From NCBI GenBank assembly GCA_964551305.1, contig CAZKBT010000006.1, positions 1 through 64,000 on the forward strand: a DNA stretch of 64,000 nt, in the 5' to 3' direction. The first letter of the stretch is position 1. Every line of letters begins with the position of its first letter. Made by a program: the position numbers and the translations under genes. Origin of the DNA: JBAZDC01 sp041654595 (GTDB lineage: Bacteria; Pseudomonadota; Gammaproteobacteria; Burkholderiales; Burkholderiaceae_B). Below are positions 16,115 to 25,584 of the stretch, piece by piece. The notes beneath the pieces were generated by a model. It was not told the origin of the DNA. It searched no databases and saw only the letters and a list, made by a program, of their open reading frames with translations.

Positions 16115-17152
16115 ATGAAAATCACCAGACGCAACGTATTGCTGGCCGGAGCGGCGGGTGCAGCCTGCGCCGGCATGGGTCGGCTTGCCTGGGCGCAACA
16201 GGGGGGGCGAGTCGTCGTTGGAACGTGGGGCGGGGATTACGGCAGCCTGCTGCGCGAGAATGTCGACACGGCATTCAGCCAAGCCAGCGGCATCGACGTC
16301 GTTCAGGACATCGGCACTCCCGATCCGCGCAAAACAAAGATTCTGGCTGAACGGCAAGGGCGCCGCGCATCGATGGACGTGGCGTTCTTCAATGACACCG
16401 ATGCCTTCCTTCTGGGCCAGCAGGATCTGTTGACGCCGATCGACGCCAATAACGTTCCTCGCATGGCCGAGGTGGTTCCGCAATTGCGCAAGGCCTATTC
16501 GATACCCCATATTTATTCGTTTCAGGTCATTCTGTACAACCCGGCCAAGATCGACCCCGCGCCCACTTCTTTCGCGGATTTTTGGAATCCGAAGTGGCGC
16601 GGCCATATCGGTTTCGTCGACGATATGTACCGTCAGGTCACCATCGCCGCGGCATTGGCCGGCGGCGGCAGCATCACCCGGTTCGACCCGGCCTGGGACA
16701 AGCTGCTTGAGCTGCGCGAACTCGGCGCGAAGGTTTATTCGTCCAACGAAGCGCTGGCGTCGGCGATCAAATCCGAGGAAATATGGATGACCACGCTTTA
16801 TCTTTCGCGCGGCTACATGTGGAAGCAGGGCGGTTTGCCGCTGGAACATGTCGTTGCCAGCGAAGGCGCACCGATCGTGGCATTCGAGGCGGTGGTCCCC
16901 AAGAACTCCCGCAACCAGGAAGGGGCGCTGGGCTATTTGAACGCCGTCCTGGGCGCGCAAGCGCAAGCGGCCTTTGCTAAAAAAATGGGTTATCTGCCCA
17001 CTGTGCAGGACGCGGTGCTGCCGCCGGAGATTGCCAAAAGCATCAGCTTGAGCGCGGAGCAGCAACAACGCCTGCTCGTGCCCGACTACGATTATTCCGC
17101 GCGGATGAATCCGCAAGTCCTGGATTTCTGGACCAAGCAATTCAAAGGCTGA
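16115..17152 (+). CDS. ABC transporter substrate-binding protein, PotD-like
   Basis: A 345-aa periplasmic receptor. The N terminus MKITRRNVLLAGAAGAACAG with a downstream AWA cleavage site looks like a twin-arginine signal. GTWGGDYGSLLRENV and KTKILAERQGRRASMDVAFF are typical of the putrescine/spermidine/opine binding cluster. AAGGAGA is placed eight bases before ATG. The ligand cannot be fixed from sequence; the amidohydrolase at the end of the operon suggests a compound with a hydrolysable C-N bond. Confidence 0.88.
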   Translation: MKITRRNVLLAGAAGAACAGMGRLAWAQQGGRVVVGTWGGDYGSLLRENVDTAFSQASGIDVVQDIGTPDPRKTKILAERQGRRASMDVAFFNDTDAFLLGQQDLLTPIDANNVPRMAEVVPQLRKAYSIPHIYSFQVILYNPAKIDPAPTSFADFWNPKWRGHIGFVDDMYRQVTIAAALAGGGSITRFDPAWDKLLELRELGAKVYSSNEALASAIKSEEIWMTTLYLSRGYMWKQGGLPLEHVVASEGAPIVAFEAVVPKNSRNQEGALGYLNAVLGAQAQAAFAKKMGYLPTVQDAVLPPEIAKSISLSAEQQQRLLVPDYDYSARMNPQVLDFWTKQFKG

Positions 17153-17155
17153 ATC

Positions 17156-17980
17156 GTGGCATTGCTGATCGTTCCGGCGGGTTTGCTGACGTTCATGCTG
17201 CTCGTGGGGCCCATGCTCTGGATGGGTCGTATTTCGCTCAATGAATATAGCGTCGAGCAGTTCATGATCGAGGCCTTGACGTTGCAGAACTACGTCAAGG
17301 CCATCGTCGATCCTTATTACCTGAATGTGCTGGCCGTTACTTTTGGGGTGGCCTTGCTGTGCACCGCGTTGACCCTGCTGCTTGCCCTGCCGGTCGCTTA
17401 TGCTCTTGCACGCACCGAACGTTCGTGGAAAAGCCTGATGGTGATCGTGACGCTTTTTCCCCTGCTGGTAGGCAACGTCGTGCGTTCGGCGGGATGGATG
17501 GCGATACTGGGCAAGGGGGGATTGATCAATTACACGCTGCGGCTGTTGGACTTGCCCGAGGTGAAGATGATGTACACCACATCGGCTGTGGTGATCGGCA
17601 TCGTTGCGGTCGTATTGCCTTATATGATTCTGACCTTGTGCTCGGTGATAGAAAGCGTACCGCGCAACTTGGAAGAAGCGGCCGAAAATCTCGGCGCGCG
17701 CCGGCTGCGCACCTTTGTGTCGGTCCTTTGGCCCTTGATGCGGCCCGGGGTGGCGGCGGGATCGGTGTTGGTCTTCGTCCTTTGCATGAACACATATGCG
17801 ACTGCCGTACTGCTGGGCGGGCCGCAGTTCAAAATGATGGCGCCGGCCGTCTATGATCAATTCGTCATCGCCAACAATTGGCCTTTCGGGGCGGCGTTGG
17901 CCTTCATTCTGCTGGCCATGACATTACTGTTCACCGTCGCGGGCAGTATGCTGCTTGCGCGCCGCTATCACAGGAAGTAA
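17156..17980 (+). CDS. ABC transporter permease, PotB-like
   Basis: Second membrane subunit, 274 aa from the GTG at 17156, three bases after the receptor stop. The coupling loop NLEEAAENLGARRLRTFVSV is clear, and about six helices are predicted. The N terminus begins almost directly in the first helix (LLIVPAGLLTFMLLVGPML), slightly shorter than many homologues, but no upstream start is possible without overlapping the receptor gene. Confidence 0.87.
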   Translation: MALLIVPAGLLTFMLLVGPMLWMGRISLNEYSVEQFMIEALTLQNYVKAIVDPYYLNVLAVTFGVALLCTALTLLLALPVAYALARTERSWKSLMVIVTLFPLLVGNVVRSAGWMAILGKGGLINYTLRLLDLPEVKMMYTTSAVVIGIVAVVLPYMILTLCSVIESVPRNLEEAAENLGARRLRTFVSVLWPLMRPGVAAGSVLVFVLCMNTYATAVLLGGPQFKMMAPAVYDQFVIANNWPFGAALAFILLAMTLLFTVAGSMLLARRYHRK

Positions 17981-17986
17981 TACACC

Positions 17987-19240
17987 ATGGAAAACTCCGC
18001 TACCGGCGGCACCATCGTGCTGGATAATTGCACGCTCATCGACGCGCAGCATCCGGAACCGCGTCCTGGCATGCAGATCGTCATCGAGTCCGGGCTGATC
18101 AAGGAGGTGACGTCCGAGCCGGTCAAATCGGCGGGTGCGCGCCGGATCGACGTGGGTGGACGCAGCGTGTTGCCCGGCCTCATCGATTGCCATAATCACA
18201 TCTGTTTGTCGGAGGTATCGACGCGGCGGCTCGATGCCGTTCCGCTGACCCTCATGACGGCGCGCGCGGTTCCAGTGCTGAAAGCGACGCTGGATCGTGG
18301 CTTCACCACTTTGCGCGATGCGGGAGGAGCGGACTGGGGCATACGCACGGCCATCGAAGACGGCTTGATTCCTGGGCCTCGGCTTTTCATCGCCGGTCAA
18401 GCCTTGAGCCAGACCGGCGGCCATGGCGATTTTCGTCATCGCACCGAGAAGGCGCTGACCTGCCCGTGTGAAAGCGCCATGCGGTTTACGAAGTACATTG
18501 CCGATGGCGTGCCCGAAGTGCAGCGCGCGACGCGCGAACTGCTGCGTCAAGGCGCCGATCAGATCAAAGTCATGGTCTCGGGCGGCGTGGCGTCGTTGAA
18601 TGATCCGATCGACGCGACGCAATACTCGGCCGACGAGCTGCGGGCCATCGTGGCCGAAGCCGGGGCATGGAAAACATACGTGATGGCGCATGCCTATACA
18701 CCCGAGGCCATTACGCATGCGATCAGAAGCGGGGTGCGTACCATCGAGCATGCCAATCTGGTCGATGCGGCCGCCGCGCGCCTGATTCACGATAACGATG
18801 CCTTTGCCGTCCCTACTTTGGTTACATACGATAGGCTGGCCGCCCATGGCAAAGACTACGGCTTTCCCGAAGTCAGCATGAGAAAATTGGCGCGGGTGCT
18901 CGAAGCCGGCCTGCAAGCCATGGACATACTCAAGCAGGCCGGCGTCAAGATCGGCTTCGGCACCGACTTGCTGGGTGATCTGCGCCGCTATCAATCCCGT
19001 GAATTCGTCATTCGCGCCGAGGTGTTGACACCGTACGAGATCATTTGCCAGGCCACCCGCGTCAATGCCGAGATTCTGAACCGAACGAACCAGCTGGGCG
19101 TCATCGCGGCCGGCGCCACGGCCGACCTGATCGTGGTCGATGGCGATCCATTGCGCGATATCAGCCTGCTGGACGGCCAGGGAGAGCATATTCCCTTGGT
19201 CATGAAAGACGGCGTCGTGCATAAGCAATGGTTGCAATGA
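17987..19240 (+). CDS. Metal-dependent amidohydrolase (imidazolonepropionase/prolidase-like)
   Basis: A 417-aa cytoplasmic amidohydrolase. The metal ligands are all visible: H-x-H in DCHNHI (near residue 68), Lys in QIKVMVSGG for carboxylation, His in VMAHAYT, His in IEHAN and Asp in GFGTDLLG. The C-terminal segment GVIAAGATADLIVVDGDPL is the conserved composite-domain strand. Start at 17987 has AGGAAG eight bases upstream. It is the last gene of the importer operon and likely acts on the imported substrate; members hydrolyse imidazolone, dipeptides or lactams, so the reaction is not determined. Confidence 0.88.
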   Translation: MENSATGGTIVLDNCTLIDAQHPEPRPGMQIVIESGLIKEVTSEPVKSAGARRIDVGGRSVLPGLIDCHNHICLSEVSTRRLDAVPLTLMTARAVPVLKATLDRGFTTLRDAGGADWGIRTAIEDGLIPGPRLFIAGQALSQTGGHGDFRHRTEKALTCPCESAMRFTKYIADGVPEVQRATRELLRQGADQIKVMVSGGVASLNDPIDATQYSADELRAIVAEAGAWKTYVMAHAYTPEAITHAIRSGVRTIEHANLVDAAAARLIHDNDAFAVPTLVTYDRLAAHGKDYGFPEVSMRKLARVLEAGLQAMDILKQAGVKIGFGTDLLGDLRRYQSREFVIRAEVLTPYEIICQATRVNAEILNRTNQLGVIAAGATADLIVVDGDPLRDISLLDGQGEHIPLVMKDGVVHKQWLQ

Positions 19241-19354
19241 AACGCCCAGGCGCGTTGTTCCCGCTCCATTCCAAATAGGGTACAGTAGGCTCGAGCCGGG
19301 CTGGGCGATCATGCATGCGCCGGCCCGACGTCTTTCCACTTGAATGGGAGCCTT

Positions 19355-20518
19355 ATGGATGCCAAGCGCGTTTTCCTGATCCAGCCCGGCATGGCGGTGC
19401 AAGAGCTCGAGCAGGCGCCCGATGCGCCGCCCGAGCATGGATTCGTGTGGCTGGCCTTCGAGCGCGAGCCGTTCGTGGAACACATGGGTGCGGTGCAGGA
19501 ACAGGTGCGGAAGCTGACGGGGTTCAGGCTCCTGGACCTGCACATGTCGGACCTGCGCAATGCGCAACTGCCTTCCCATTTCGACTATACGTCCAACTAC
19601 GACGTGCTGGTGTTCCGGCGCTTGACCGAAGGCGGGCCGAAATCGGGTTCGCCGTCGGCCGCAGCCTCGACTGACGCGGGCGCGGAACCGGCGAGGCAAA
19701 AGAATGCGATTTTCACGGCGCGCAAGCTGCAGACGGCGCCGGTCGGTTTTGCTGTGTTCGACCAGGTATTGATCAGCGTTCACCCGGCGCAATGCGGCGC
19801 GCTGCGGGCCTACGCGGCCAAGCTGAAGATGCTGGCGGCGTCATCCGGCCAGACCCGGCCCGCGGCCGAGGCCGGCGCGGTTTCCGGGCCCGCCCGCCTT
19901 CCCGATTCGCCGGCCGAGCTGATGCTGCGCATCGTGGGCGCGATGGTCGACGATTACCTGGACCTGCGCAAGATCATGTCCCGCCAGCTCGAACGCTGGC
20001 AACAGCGGCTCATGCGGCCCAACTCGCGCTTCGACGACTGGGAGGATTTGCTTCTATCGCGCCAGGCCTTGCACCATGTATACGATATTTGCGACGATCA
20101 GCGCAGCGCCATAAGCCGGTGGATCGATATCCTGGAAGACTGGCCCAAGCCCGAGGACCGCGAAGCCCAGCATCGGCACGATCAATTGCTGGTTCGCAGC
20201 CGTGATGTAATGGAGCACATCGAGCGGGTCCTGCATCATGTCCGCATGCTCGAGCAAAGCGCCGAGACCGCGGTGCAGATCCATTTCAATATTCAGAGCA
20301 ATCGCACCAACGACGTCATGCGCGTGCTGACGGCGGTGACCGCCGTCTTCCTGCCGCTGAATCTGATTGCCGGCATTTTCGGGATGAACTTCGAATATAT
20401 TCCGTGGCTGCATTCGGCCGGCGGCTTTTGGTGGTCGTTGGGGGCCATGGCCTTGATCGCGATAGTCCTGTTGGGCTACTTCGCGCGCAAGCGCTACCTG
20501 TCGTCCAACGATGTGTGA
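19355..20518 (+). CDS. CorA/ZntB-family divalent cation transporter
   Basis: A 387-aa protein with a long acidic cytoplasmic N-terminal domain and two C-terminal membrane helices. The first helix ends with GIFGMNF, containing the invariant Gly-Met-Asn pore motif of the family. It forms a pentameric channel for Mg2+ or, in ZntB relatives, Zn2+. The insertion around residues 90-115, rich in Ala, Ser and Pro, is low complexity. ATG at 19355 follows TGGGAG. It is followed after 22 bases by a deaminase gene. Confidence 0.9.
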   Translation: MDAKRVFLIQPGMAVQELEQAPDAPPEHGFVWLAFEREPFVEHMGAVQEQVRKLTGFRLLDLHMSDLRNAQLPSHFDYTSNYDVLVFRRLTEGGPKSGSPSAAASTDAGAEPARQKNAIFTARKLQTAPVGFAVFDQVLISVHPAQCGALRAYAAKLKMLAASSGQTRPAAEAGAVSGPARLPDSPAELMLRIVGAMVDDYLDLRKIMSRQLERWQQRLMRPNSRFDDWEDLLLSRQALHHVYDICDDQRSAISRWIDILEDWPKPEDREAQHRHDQLLVRSRDVMEHIERVLHHVRMLEQSAETAVQIHFNIQSNRTNDVMRVLTAVTAVFLPLNLIAGIFGMNFEYIPWLHSAGGFWWSLGAMALIAIVLLGYFARKRYLSSNDV

Positions 20519-20540
20519 AACGAAGAACCGGAGAAACGAC

Positions 20541-20978
20541 ATGGATGAGTTCATGCGCGAGGCAATCGAAGAGGCGCGCCTGGGATTGGAAGAGGGGGGC
20601 ATACCCATCGGGTCCGTGCTGGTGCGCCAAGGGCGCATCCTGGGCCGTGGGCACAACCGGCGCGTGCAGCGCGGCAGCGCCATACTGCATGGCGAAATGG
20701 ACGCGCTCGAGAACGCGGGGCGGCAACCGGCAAGCGTGTACCGGGAATCGGTGCTTTATACGACGCTGTCGCCTTGTCCCATGTGCACGGGGGCCATATT
20801 GCTCTACGGCATTCCCAAGGTCGTCATCGGCGAGAACCAGACTTTCATGGGCGGCGAGGCGCTGCTACGCGCACAGGGCGTCGAGCTGGACGTCTTGCAA
20901 GACGAAACCTGCATCGGACTGATGCGCCGCTTCATCGAGGCCAGGCCCGAACTCTGGAACGAGGATATCGGGGAGTGA
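20541..20978 (+). CDS. Cytosine deaminase-like nucleoside/base deaminase
   Basis: A 145-aa zinc deaminase of the CDA/TadA fold. The zinc and catalytic motif is HGEMDAL near residue 50 with SPCPMCTGAILLYGI near 80. The latter closely resembles the fungal cytosine deaminase Fcy1 rather than TadA, whose tRNA-binding residues are absent. GGAGAAACGAC precedes the ATG at 20541. The substrate is probably a free base such as cytosine or a related heterocycle. It may be co-transcribed with the CorA-like gene, though no functional link is obvious. Confidence 0.85.
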   Translation: MDEFMREAIEEARLGLEEGGIPIGSVLVRQGRILGRGHNRRVQRGSAILHGEMDALENAGRQPASVYRESVLYTTLSPCPMCTGAILLYGIPKVVIGENQTFMGGEALLRAQGVELDVLQDETCIGLMRRFIEARPELWNEDIGE

Positions 20979-21160
20979 CGGGTAGGCGCGTTCGCCCGGC
21001 GGTCGTGGCGGGTGCTTTCCGCCGGCGAGCCGGTCTTGGAGCGGTGAATACTTTGTTACTATGTATCGTGGATGTATAAGCAGTGCTTGGGCAAAGGATG
21101 GCATGGCCTGCCGCCCAAATTGATGGGTTGCCCGTTGATCCCCTGCTATGATCGCCTGCC

Positions 21161-22117
21161 ATGATCGACCTACGCAATCTCGAAACCTTCGTCTGGATAG
21201 CACAGCTCGGCAGCTTCCGCGCCGCCGCCGAGCAGTTGCACACGACTCAGCCCGGCGTCTCCCGGCGCATAGCCCTGCTCGAGCGCGAGCTGGGCGTGCG
21301 TCTGTTTGAACGCGAGCCCTCGGGCGTGGTATTGACGCGCAAGGGACGCGAGTTGATGCAGTATGCCGAACGAATGCTGCGCCTGCGCGTCGAGCTGATC
21401 GAAGTCGCGCGGGACAAGAGCGCGATGCGCGGCTTGGTGCGCCTGGGCGTGGCCGAAACGCTGGTTCATACCTGGCTTTCCGCGCTGATCAAGCGCGTCA
21501 ACCTGGCTTATCCGGCGGTGACGCTGGAAATCGAAGTGGATACCTCGCCCGTCATGCTCCAGCGGCTGGAATCCAATGAGCTGGACGCCGCGTTCGTCAA
21601 CGGTCCGACCAACAGGCCCAACTTGTCCAATGTGGCGCTTTCCAGTTATCCGATGGCGTGGGTCGCCGGCCCGACGATCGAGTTCGATACGAACCCCATT
21701 TCTCTGGGAGAGCTGAGCCGTTGGCCGATATTGACCTATCTGCGCGATACGGGTCCGCACGTGGCCGTGCGCGAGCTTTTCATGCGTGCCGATCTGCCGA
21801 ATGCCCGCATCTATGGCAATGCCTCCCTGAGCACGATCGTGCGTCTGACGCTGGACGGCATCGGCGTCAGCGCGATTCCGCCGGTCATCGTCCAGCGCGA
21901 ACTCAAGGAGGAGCGCCTGCGCATCATCGACGTCCAGGCCGAGCTGCCCGCCTTGAACTTTACCGCCGTTTACCCGGCGCGTCCTGACAGCTATGTCGTC
22001 GAGCGCGTGATCGAGCTTGCCAGGGAGCTGGGCGCGGCGGAAAGCCACAGGTCCGCCGATAGGAAGCCGCGCCTCCAAAAGCGGCCGGCCAGGCCGGCCG
22101 CCATCAGGCGAAGATAG
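21161..22117 (+). CDS. LysR-family transcriptional regulator
   Basis: A 318-aa LTTR: winged helix at residues 5-65 (FVWIAQLGSFRAAAEQLHTT, then QPGVSRRIALLERELGVRLF), effector-binding domain after about 90. The C-terminal 25 residues are unusually rich in Arg, Lys and Pro because the end of the gene carries a GC-rich hairpin that looks like the terminator of the converging cupin gene. It may regulate that cupin/Liv operon, but the genes converge rather than diverge, so this is uncertain. Confidence 0.87.
   Translation: MIDLRNLETFVWIAQLGSFRAAAEQLHTTQPGVSRRIALLERELGVRLFEREPSGVVLTRKGRELMQYAERMLRLRVELIEVARDKSAMRGLVRLGVAETLVHTWLSALIKRVNLAYPAVTLEIEVDTSPVMLQRLESNELDAAFVNGPTNRPNLSNVALSSYPMAWVAGPTIEFDTNPISLGELSRWPILTYLRDTGPHVAVRELFMRADLPNARIYGNASLSTIVRLTLDGIGVSAIPPVIVQRELKEERLRIIDVQAELPALNFTAVYPARPDSYVVERVIELARELGAAESHRSADRKPRLQKRPARPAAIRRR
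22077..22101 (-). terminator. Terminator of the cupin/Liv operon, inside the end of the LysR gene
   Basis: On the minus strand GCGGCCGGCC and GGCCGGCCGC form a perfect 10-bp stem-loop followed by TTTT, 25-50 bases after the cupin gene stop at 22126. It lies wholly within the last 40 bases of the convergent LysR coding sequence. Confidence 0.7.
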
Positions 22118-22125
22118 CGCTCTGC

Positions 22126-23064
22126 TTATTCTTCGAAGCTGAAGCCGCTCACCCTCGAGTGAGTGAAGATGCCGCCGTCTTGCACGATCAGCAGCTCGGC
22201 GCGCACATCGCCGTTGTTGTGATGCGTGTGCCAGGCGAACGGCGGCGTGATCGTCGTGGAAAAAGGCGTCCATTCCTTGACGACGTCGCCGGCGGCGCTA
22301 TGGCAGTTTTCACCGGCCAGCACCAGCATGACCGCCACCGAGTTGTGCCTGTGCGGCCGGGTTTCCGTACCGGGATCCAGGGTGTTCAAGGCCAGCGTGA
22401 GCACAGGAGCGATGTTCCGGTTCGCATCGTAGTTCTCGTTCGAGAAAATGAGCGCGCGTCCCGCCGTGTCGGCTTCCTGTTCCGCCGTGTAGATCAGGTC
22501 GAGCTGGCGCTTGATGTCGTCGGCGGGATAGTGGACGGGGACGATCGACGATAGGCCCGACGGCTTGGCGGTGACGTCCATGACGTGGATCAAGGGGTCG
22601 TCGCCGACCGCCCAAAGCACCGTGTTGCCGTCGCCGCTCGAACGCAGACGCATGGTCTCGCCTCCGGGCATCAGAAAAACGTCGCCCTTGCTCCATTCGA
22701 TGACGGTGCCGTCTTTTCCGACATGGCCCGCGCCCGTCAGGCAGTAGAAGATCAGCGTCGAGGCCTGAGCCTGGAAATCCAGGTGCTCGCCGGGCCGTAT
22801 CACGATGTAGCGCGCCAGAATATTGGGCGTCGTGGCCGGCGTGGTCAGCTCCAGGATCCCGGCGTTGTCGCAGCAGATGATCCCGGTGGGCGCTTCGGGG
22901 TCAAGGGCCTGTTCCGCTTCGGTGACGAAAGTGCTGGGCGGCACTTGGCTGAGCTGCTTCATGAATGCCGTACCGGAGTTGTAGTAGCGAGCCGATTTTT
23001 GGGCATCCGTCGTGCAGTTCGCGTTGCACTGCACAGGAATATCGCGCATTTTGAGCGTAGACAT
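22126..23064 (-). CDS. Bicupin protein, gentisate 1,2-dioxygenase-like
   Basis: A 312-aa protein with two cupin domains. The C-terminal one (about 205-300) keeps a metal site: PHRHNSVAVMLVLAG followed by FAWHTHHNNGD. The N-terminal one (about 75-150) has only one histidine in its first motif (GEHLDFQAQAST) and probably has no metal. This differs from classical gentisate dioxygenase, where the N-terminal cupin is catalytic, so the name is a family-level call only. CAGAGG precedes the ATG at 23064. It follows the LivF gene by 66 bases in the same operon. Confidence 0.72.
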   Translation of the reverse strand: MSTLKMRDIPVQCNANCTTDAQKSARYYNSGTAFMKQLSQVPPSTFVTEAEQALDPEAPTGIICCDNAGILELTTPATTPNILARYIVIRPGEHLDFQAQASTLIFYCLTGAGHVGKDGTVIEWSKGDVFLMPGGETMRLRSSGDGNTVLWAVGDDPLIHVMDVTAKPSGLSSIVPVHYPADDIKRQLDLIYTAEQEADTAGRALIFSNENYDANRNIAPVLTLALNTLDPGTETRPHRHNSVAVMLVLAGENCHSAAGDVVKEWTPFSTTITPPFAWHTHHNNGDVRAELLIVQDGGIFTHSRVSGFSFEE

Positions 23065-23130
23065 GACTAACCTCTGGCAAAAATGAATGGACGGCGCGCC
23101 GGCATGGACCTGTCGTCGCGCCCGGCCTGG

Positions 23131-23832
23131 CTAGATTCCCAGATAGGCATTGCGGACCCGGGGATCTTTCTGTAACTGTTCCGCGTCTCCCGACATCGTG
23201 ATCTTTCCGCTTTCGATCACGTAGGCCCTGGACGCGACTTCGAGCGCAAGGACCGTATTCTGCTCCACGACCAATATGGTCAGGCCGGTGCCGCGGATTT
23301 CCGAAATGCGCCGGTAAACTTCTTCGGCCAGCCGTGGCGCCAGTCCCAGGGAGGGCTCATCCAGCAGCAGCAGTTTTGGCTGGGACATGAGAGCCCGGCC
23401 TATCGCCAGCATCTGCTGTTCTCCGCCGGAGAGCGACCAGCCCAGCTGCTTGCGCCGTTCGTGCAGGCGCGGAAAGAGCTGGTAGATGAAATCCAGCGTT
23501 TCTTTGACGTCGCGGCTGAGCTGGCCCACGTAGGAGCCGACCATGAGGTTTTCAAACACGGTCAGGCCGGGAAATATCCTGCGTCCTTCGGGAACGTGGG
23601 CCACGCCCAGCTTCACCCGTTTCTGCGGCGTGCCGCGCTCGACGTTCACGCCGTCGAGGACGATTTCGCCTCGTGTGGCCACGACGCCCGAAATGGCTTT
23701 GAGCAGGGTCGTTTTACCCGCTCCGTTGACGCCGATCAGCGCCACCACCTCGTTGTGATCGACGTGCAGGCTGACATCGTGAAGCGCCCGGATGTCGCCA
23801 TAGGATGCGGACAGGTTTTCACAGCGTAGCAT
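23131..23832 (-). CDS. livF: Branched-chain amino acid-type ABC transporter ATPase LivF
   Basis: A 233-aa ATPase: Walker A GVNGAGKTT (about 35-43), signature LSGGEQQMLAIGRAL, Walker B LLLLDEPSLGLAPRLAEE. Length and the GVAHVPEGRRIFPGLTV segment are typical of LivF. ATG at 23832 is chosen for AAGGA ten bases upstream and because it overlaps the LivG stop by 14 bases. It energises uptake with LivG, LivH and LivM. Confidence 0.92.
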   Translation of the reverse strand: MLRCENLSASYGDIRALHDVSLHVDHNEVVALIGVNGAGKTTLLKAISGVVATRGEIVLDGVNVERGTPQKRVKLGVAHVPEGRRIFPGLTVFENLMVGSYVGQLSRDVKETLDFIYQLFPRLHERRKQLGWSLSGGEQQMLAIGRALMSQPKLLLLDEPSLGLAPRLAEEVYRRISEIRGTGLTILVVEQNTVLALEVASRAYVIESGKITMSGDAEQLQKDPRVRNAYLGI

Positions 23833-24598
23833 GTTGATATCCTTCGCCCAGGTATGCTTTGAGCACAGCGTCATCGCTTTGTATTTCGAGAGGGGTGCCC
23901 TCGGCGATCTTCTTGCCGAAGTTCAGAACGGTGATCCGTTCCGCCAGGCGCATGACCATCGACATGTTGTGCTCGATGAGCACGATCGACATCTTGTGCT
24001 GGTTTCGCAATGCATTGAGGATTTCGCTCAGTTGCTGGACTTCGCCCAGATTCAATCCCGCGGCGGGCTCGTCGAGCAGCAGCAGCTTGGGTTGCGCCGC
24101 GATGACGCGGACGATCTCGACCAGCCGGCGGTTTCCGTACGACAAGGAGCCGATCTCGTGATTCGCATAGGACACGAGGCCGAAACTGTCCAGAAGCTCG
24201 AGACTGCGTTGTTGCAGTTTCTTTTCCTGGCTTGCCACCGAGAACGGCGCGCACATCAGCTTGACGATGGACGGCGAGTAGGTGGGCGTAAAGCCCATCA
24301 TGACGTTCTCCTGGACCGTCAGCCGCTGGAACATGCGTCCGCTCTGGAAGGTCCGTCCCACGCCCGCGGCGATGATCTGGTGCGTCTTCAGGCCGCGCAT
24401 GTCCTTGCCGTCGATGTGGATGCCGCCCGAGGTGGGCGGCGTCAGCGCCGTCAGGACGTTCAGGAGCGTGCTCTTGCCCGCGCCGTTGGGGCCGATCACC
24501 GCGTAGAACTGGTCGTAATCGACCGAGAAACTCACGTCGGAAAGGGCATGGACGCCGCCGTAGCTCTTGGAGACTGAATCAACTTTCAGAATTGGCAT
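23819..24598 (-). CDS. livG: Branched-chain amino acid-type ABC transporter ATPase LivG
   Basis: A 259-aa ATPase with Walker A GPNGAGKST, the family-specific GVGRTFQSGRMFQRLTVQEN segment, signature LSYGNRRLVEIVR and Walker B LLLLDEPAAGLNLGE. The signature has SYGN instead of SGGQ, which is the normal LivG form. The gene overlaps the LivM end by 20 bases, implying translational coupling. Confidence 0.92.
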   Translation of the reverse strand: MPILKVDSVSKSYGGVHALSDVSFSVDYDQFYAVIGPNGAGKSTLLNVLTALTPPTSGGIHIDGKDMRGLKTHQIIAAGVGRTFQSGRMFQRLTVQENVMMGFTPTYSPSIVKLMCAPFSVASQEKKLQQRSLELLDSFGLVSYANHEIGSLSYGNRRLVEIVRVIAAQPKLLLLDEPAAGLNLGEVQQLSEILNALRNQHKMSIVLIEHNMSMVMRLAERITVLNFGKKIAEGTPLEIQSDDAVLKAYLGEGYQHATL

Positions 24599-25580
24599 TG
24601 CCCGCCCTCCCTGCTTTTGCCGAACGTTTCAGCACGCTGTTCTTGATAATCGACGGTATGTCGATGATGCCCTTCGGTAGAACGATCATGACCGCGAGCA
24701 CCAGCAAGCCGAAGATCAACAGGTAATATTCTCCTACGTCGCGAAGCAGTTCCGGCAGCATCGAGACCGCGAAGCTGCCCAGAAGCACGCCCGCTATCCT
24801 TGCCTCGCCGCCCACGATCAGCATGGCGAGATAGGTGATCGACACGGGGAACCCGAAATCTTCCGGTGAGATGAAATGGATGTGCGTGGCCAGCAGGCCT
24901 CCGGCCAAGCCGGCATAGCAGCCGCCTATGGTCAGTGCGGTGACCTTGATCCTGGAAACGGAAATGCCCGACATCGAGGCGGCCAGCTCGTCGTCGCGAA
25001 CCGAAATCATCGCGCGTCCCAGATGGGAGATGCGGATGTAATAGGCCAGGAGGCTGAGCAGCGCCACGACGGCCAGCGTGAAGTAGTAAAAGCGCATTTC
25101 GCCGTCGAGCGAGTACCCGAATAGGGTGATGCCCGGAATCGACGATATGCCGTTGGTGCCCCCCGTCACGTCCACCCAGTTGGATGCGACGACGATCAGG
25201 CTGACGTTCACGCCCAAGGTGGCCAACGCGAAGTAGTGGCCTTTCAGGCGCAGGAGCAACAGCCCGATGACGTAGGAAAATGCGCCCGCCGCGATCACGC
25301 CGGCGACGATGGCCGGCCAGACGCCGAAGCCGGCGGTCGTGGTCAGCATGGCCACGACGTACGCGCCGATGCCGGTGATGGACGCATGCGCCAGCGAAAT
25401 CAGGCCCGTATAGCCCAGGACGTAATTCAGGCCGAGAACGGACACGGAGGCGATCAGCGCCATGTTCATGATGCGCACGCCGTACTCGCCCATGGCCAAG
25501 GGCGCGATCAGCAGCGCCGCGATGGCGATGAGACTGGCGGCCAGGCCCGTTCGGGAATAGCGATTGGTGAGATTCGTCAT
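24579..25580 (-). CDS. livM: Branched-chain amino acid-type ABC permease LivM
   Basis: A 333-aa membrane protein with about nine to ten helices. NYVLGYTGLISLAHAS near the N terminus and GGEARIAGVLLGSFAV near the C terminus are LivM-family segments; VRDDELAASMSGI forms the coupling loop. Four bases separate it from LivH. The C-terminal tail is basic and overlaps the start of LivG. Confidence 0.92.
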   Translation of the reverse strand: MTNLTNRYSRTGLAASLIAIAALLIAPLAMGEYGVRIMNMALIASVSVLGLNYVLGYTGLISLAHASITGIGAYVVAMLTTTAGFGVWPAIVAGVIAAGAFSYVIGLLLLRLKGHYFALATLGVNVSLIVVASNWVDVTGGTNGISSIPGITLFGYSLDGEMRFYYFTLAVVALLSLLAYYIRISHLGRAMISVRDDELAASMSGISVSRIKVTALTIGGCYAGLAGGLLATHIHFISPEDFGFPVSITYLAMLIVGGEARIAGVLLGSFAVSMLPELLRDVGEYYLLIFGLLVLAVMIVLPKGIIDIPSIIKNSVLKRSAKAGRAGNANSES

Positions 25581-25584
25581 GCTT

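Noticed and set aside
16100..19792. Long antisense frames opposite the PotD-PotB-amidohydrolase-CorA genes
   Set aside because: Typical GC-rich shadows with no start signals; well-recognised proteins are encoded on the plus strand.
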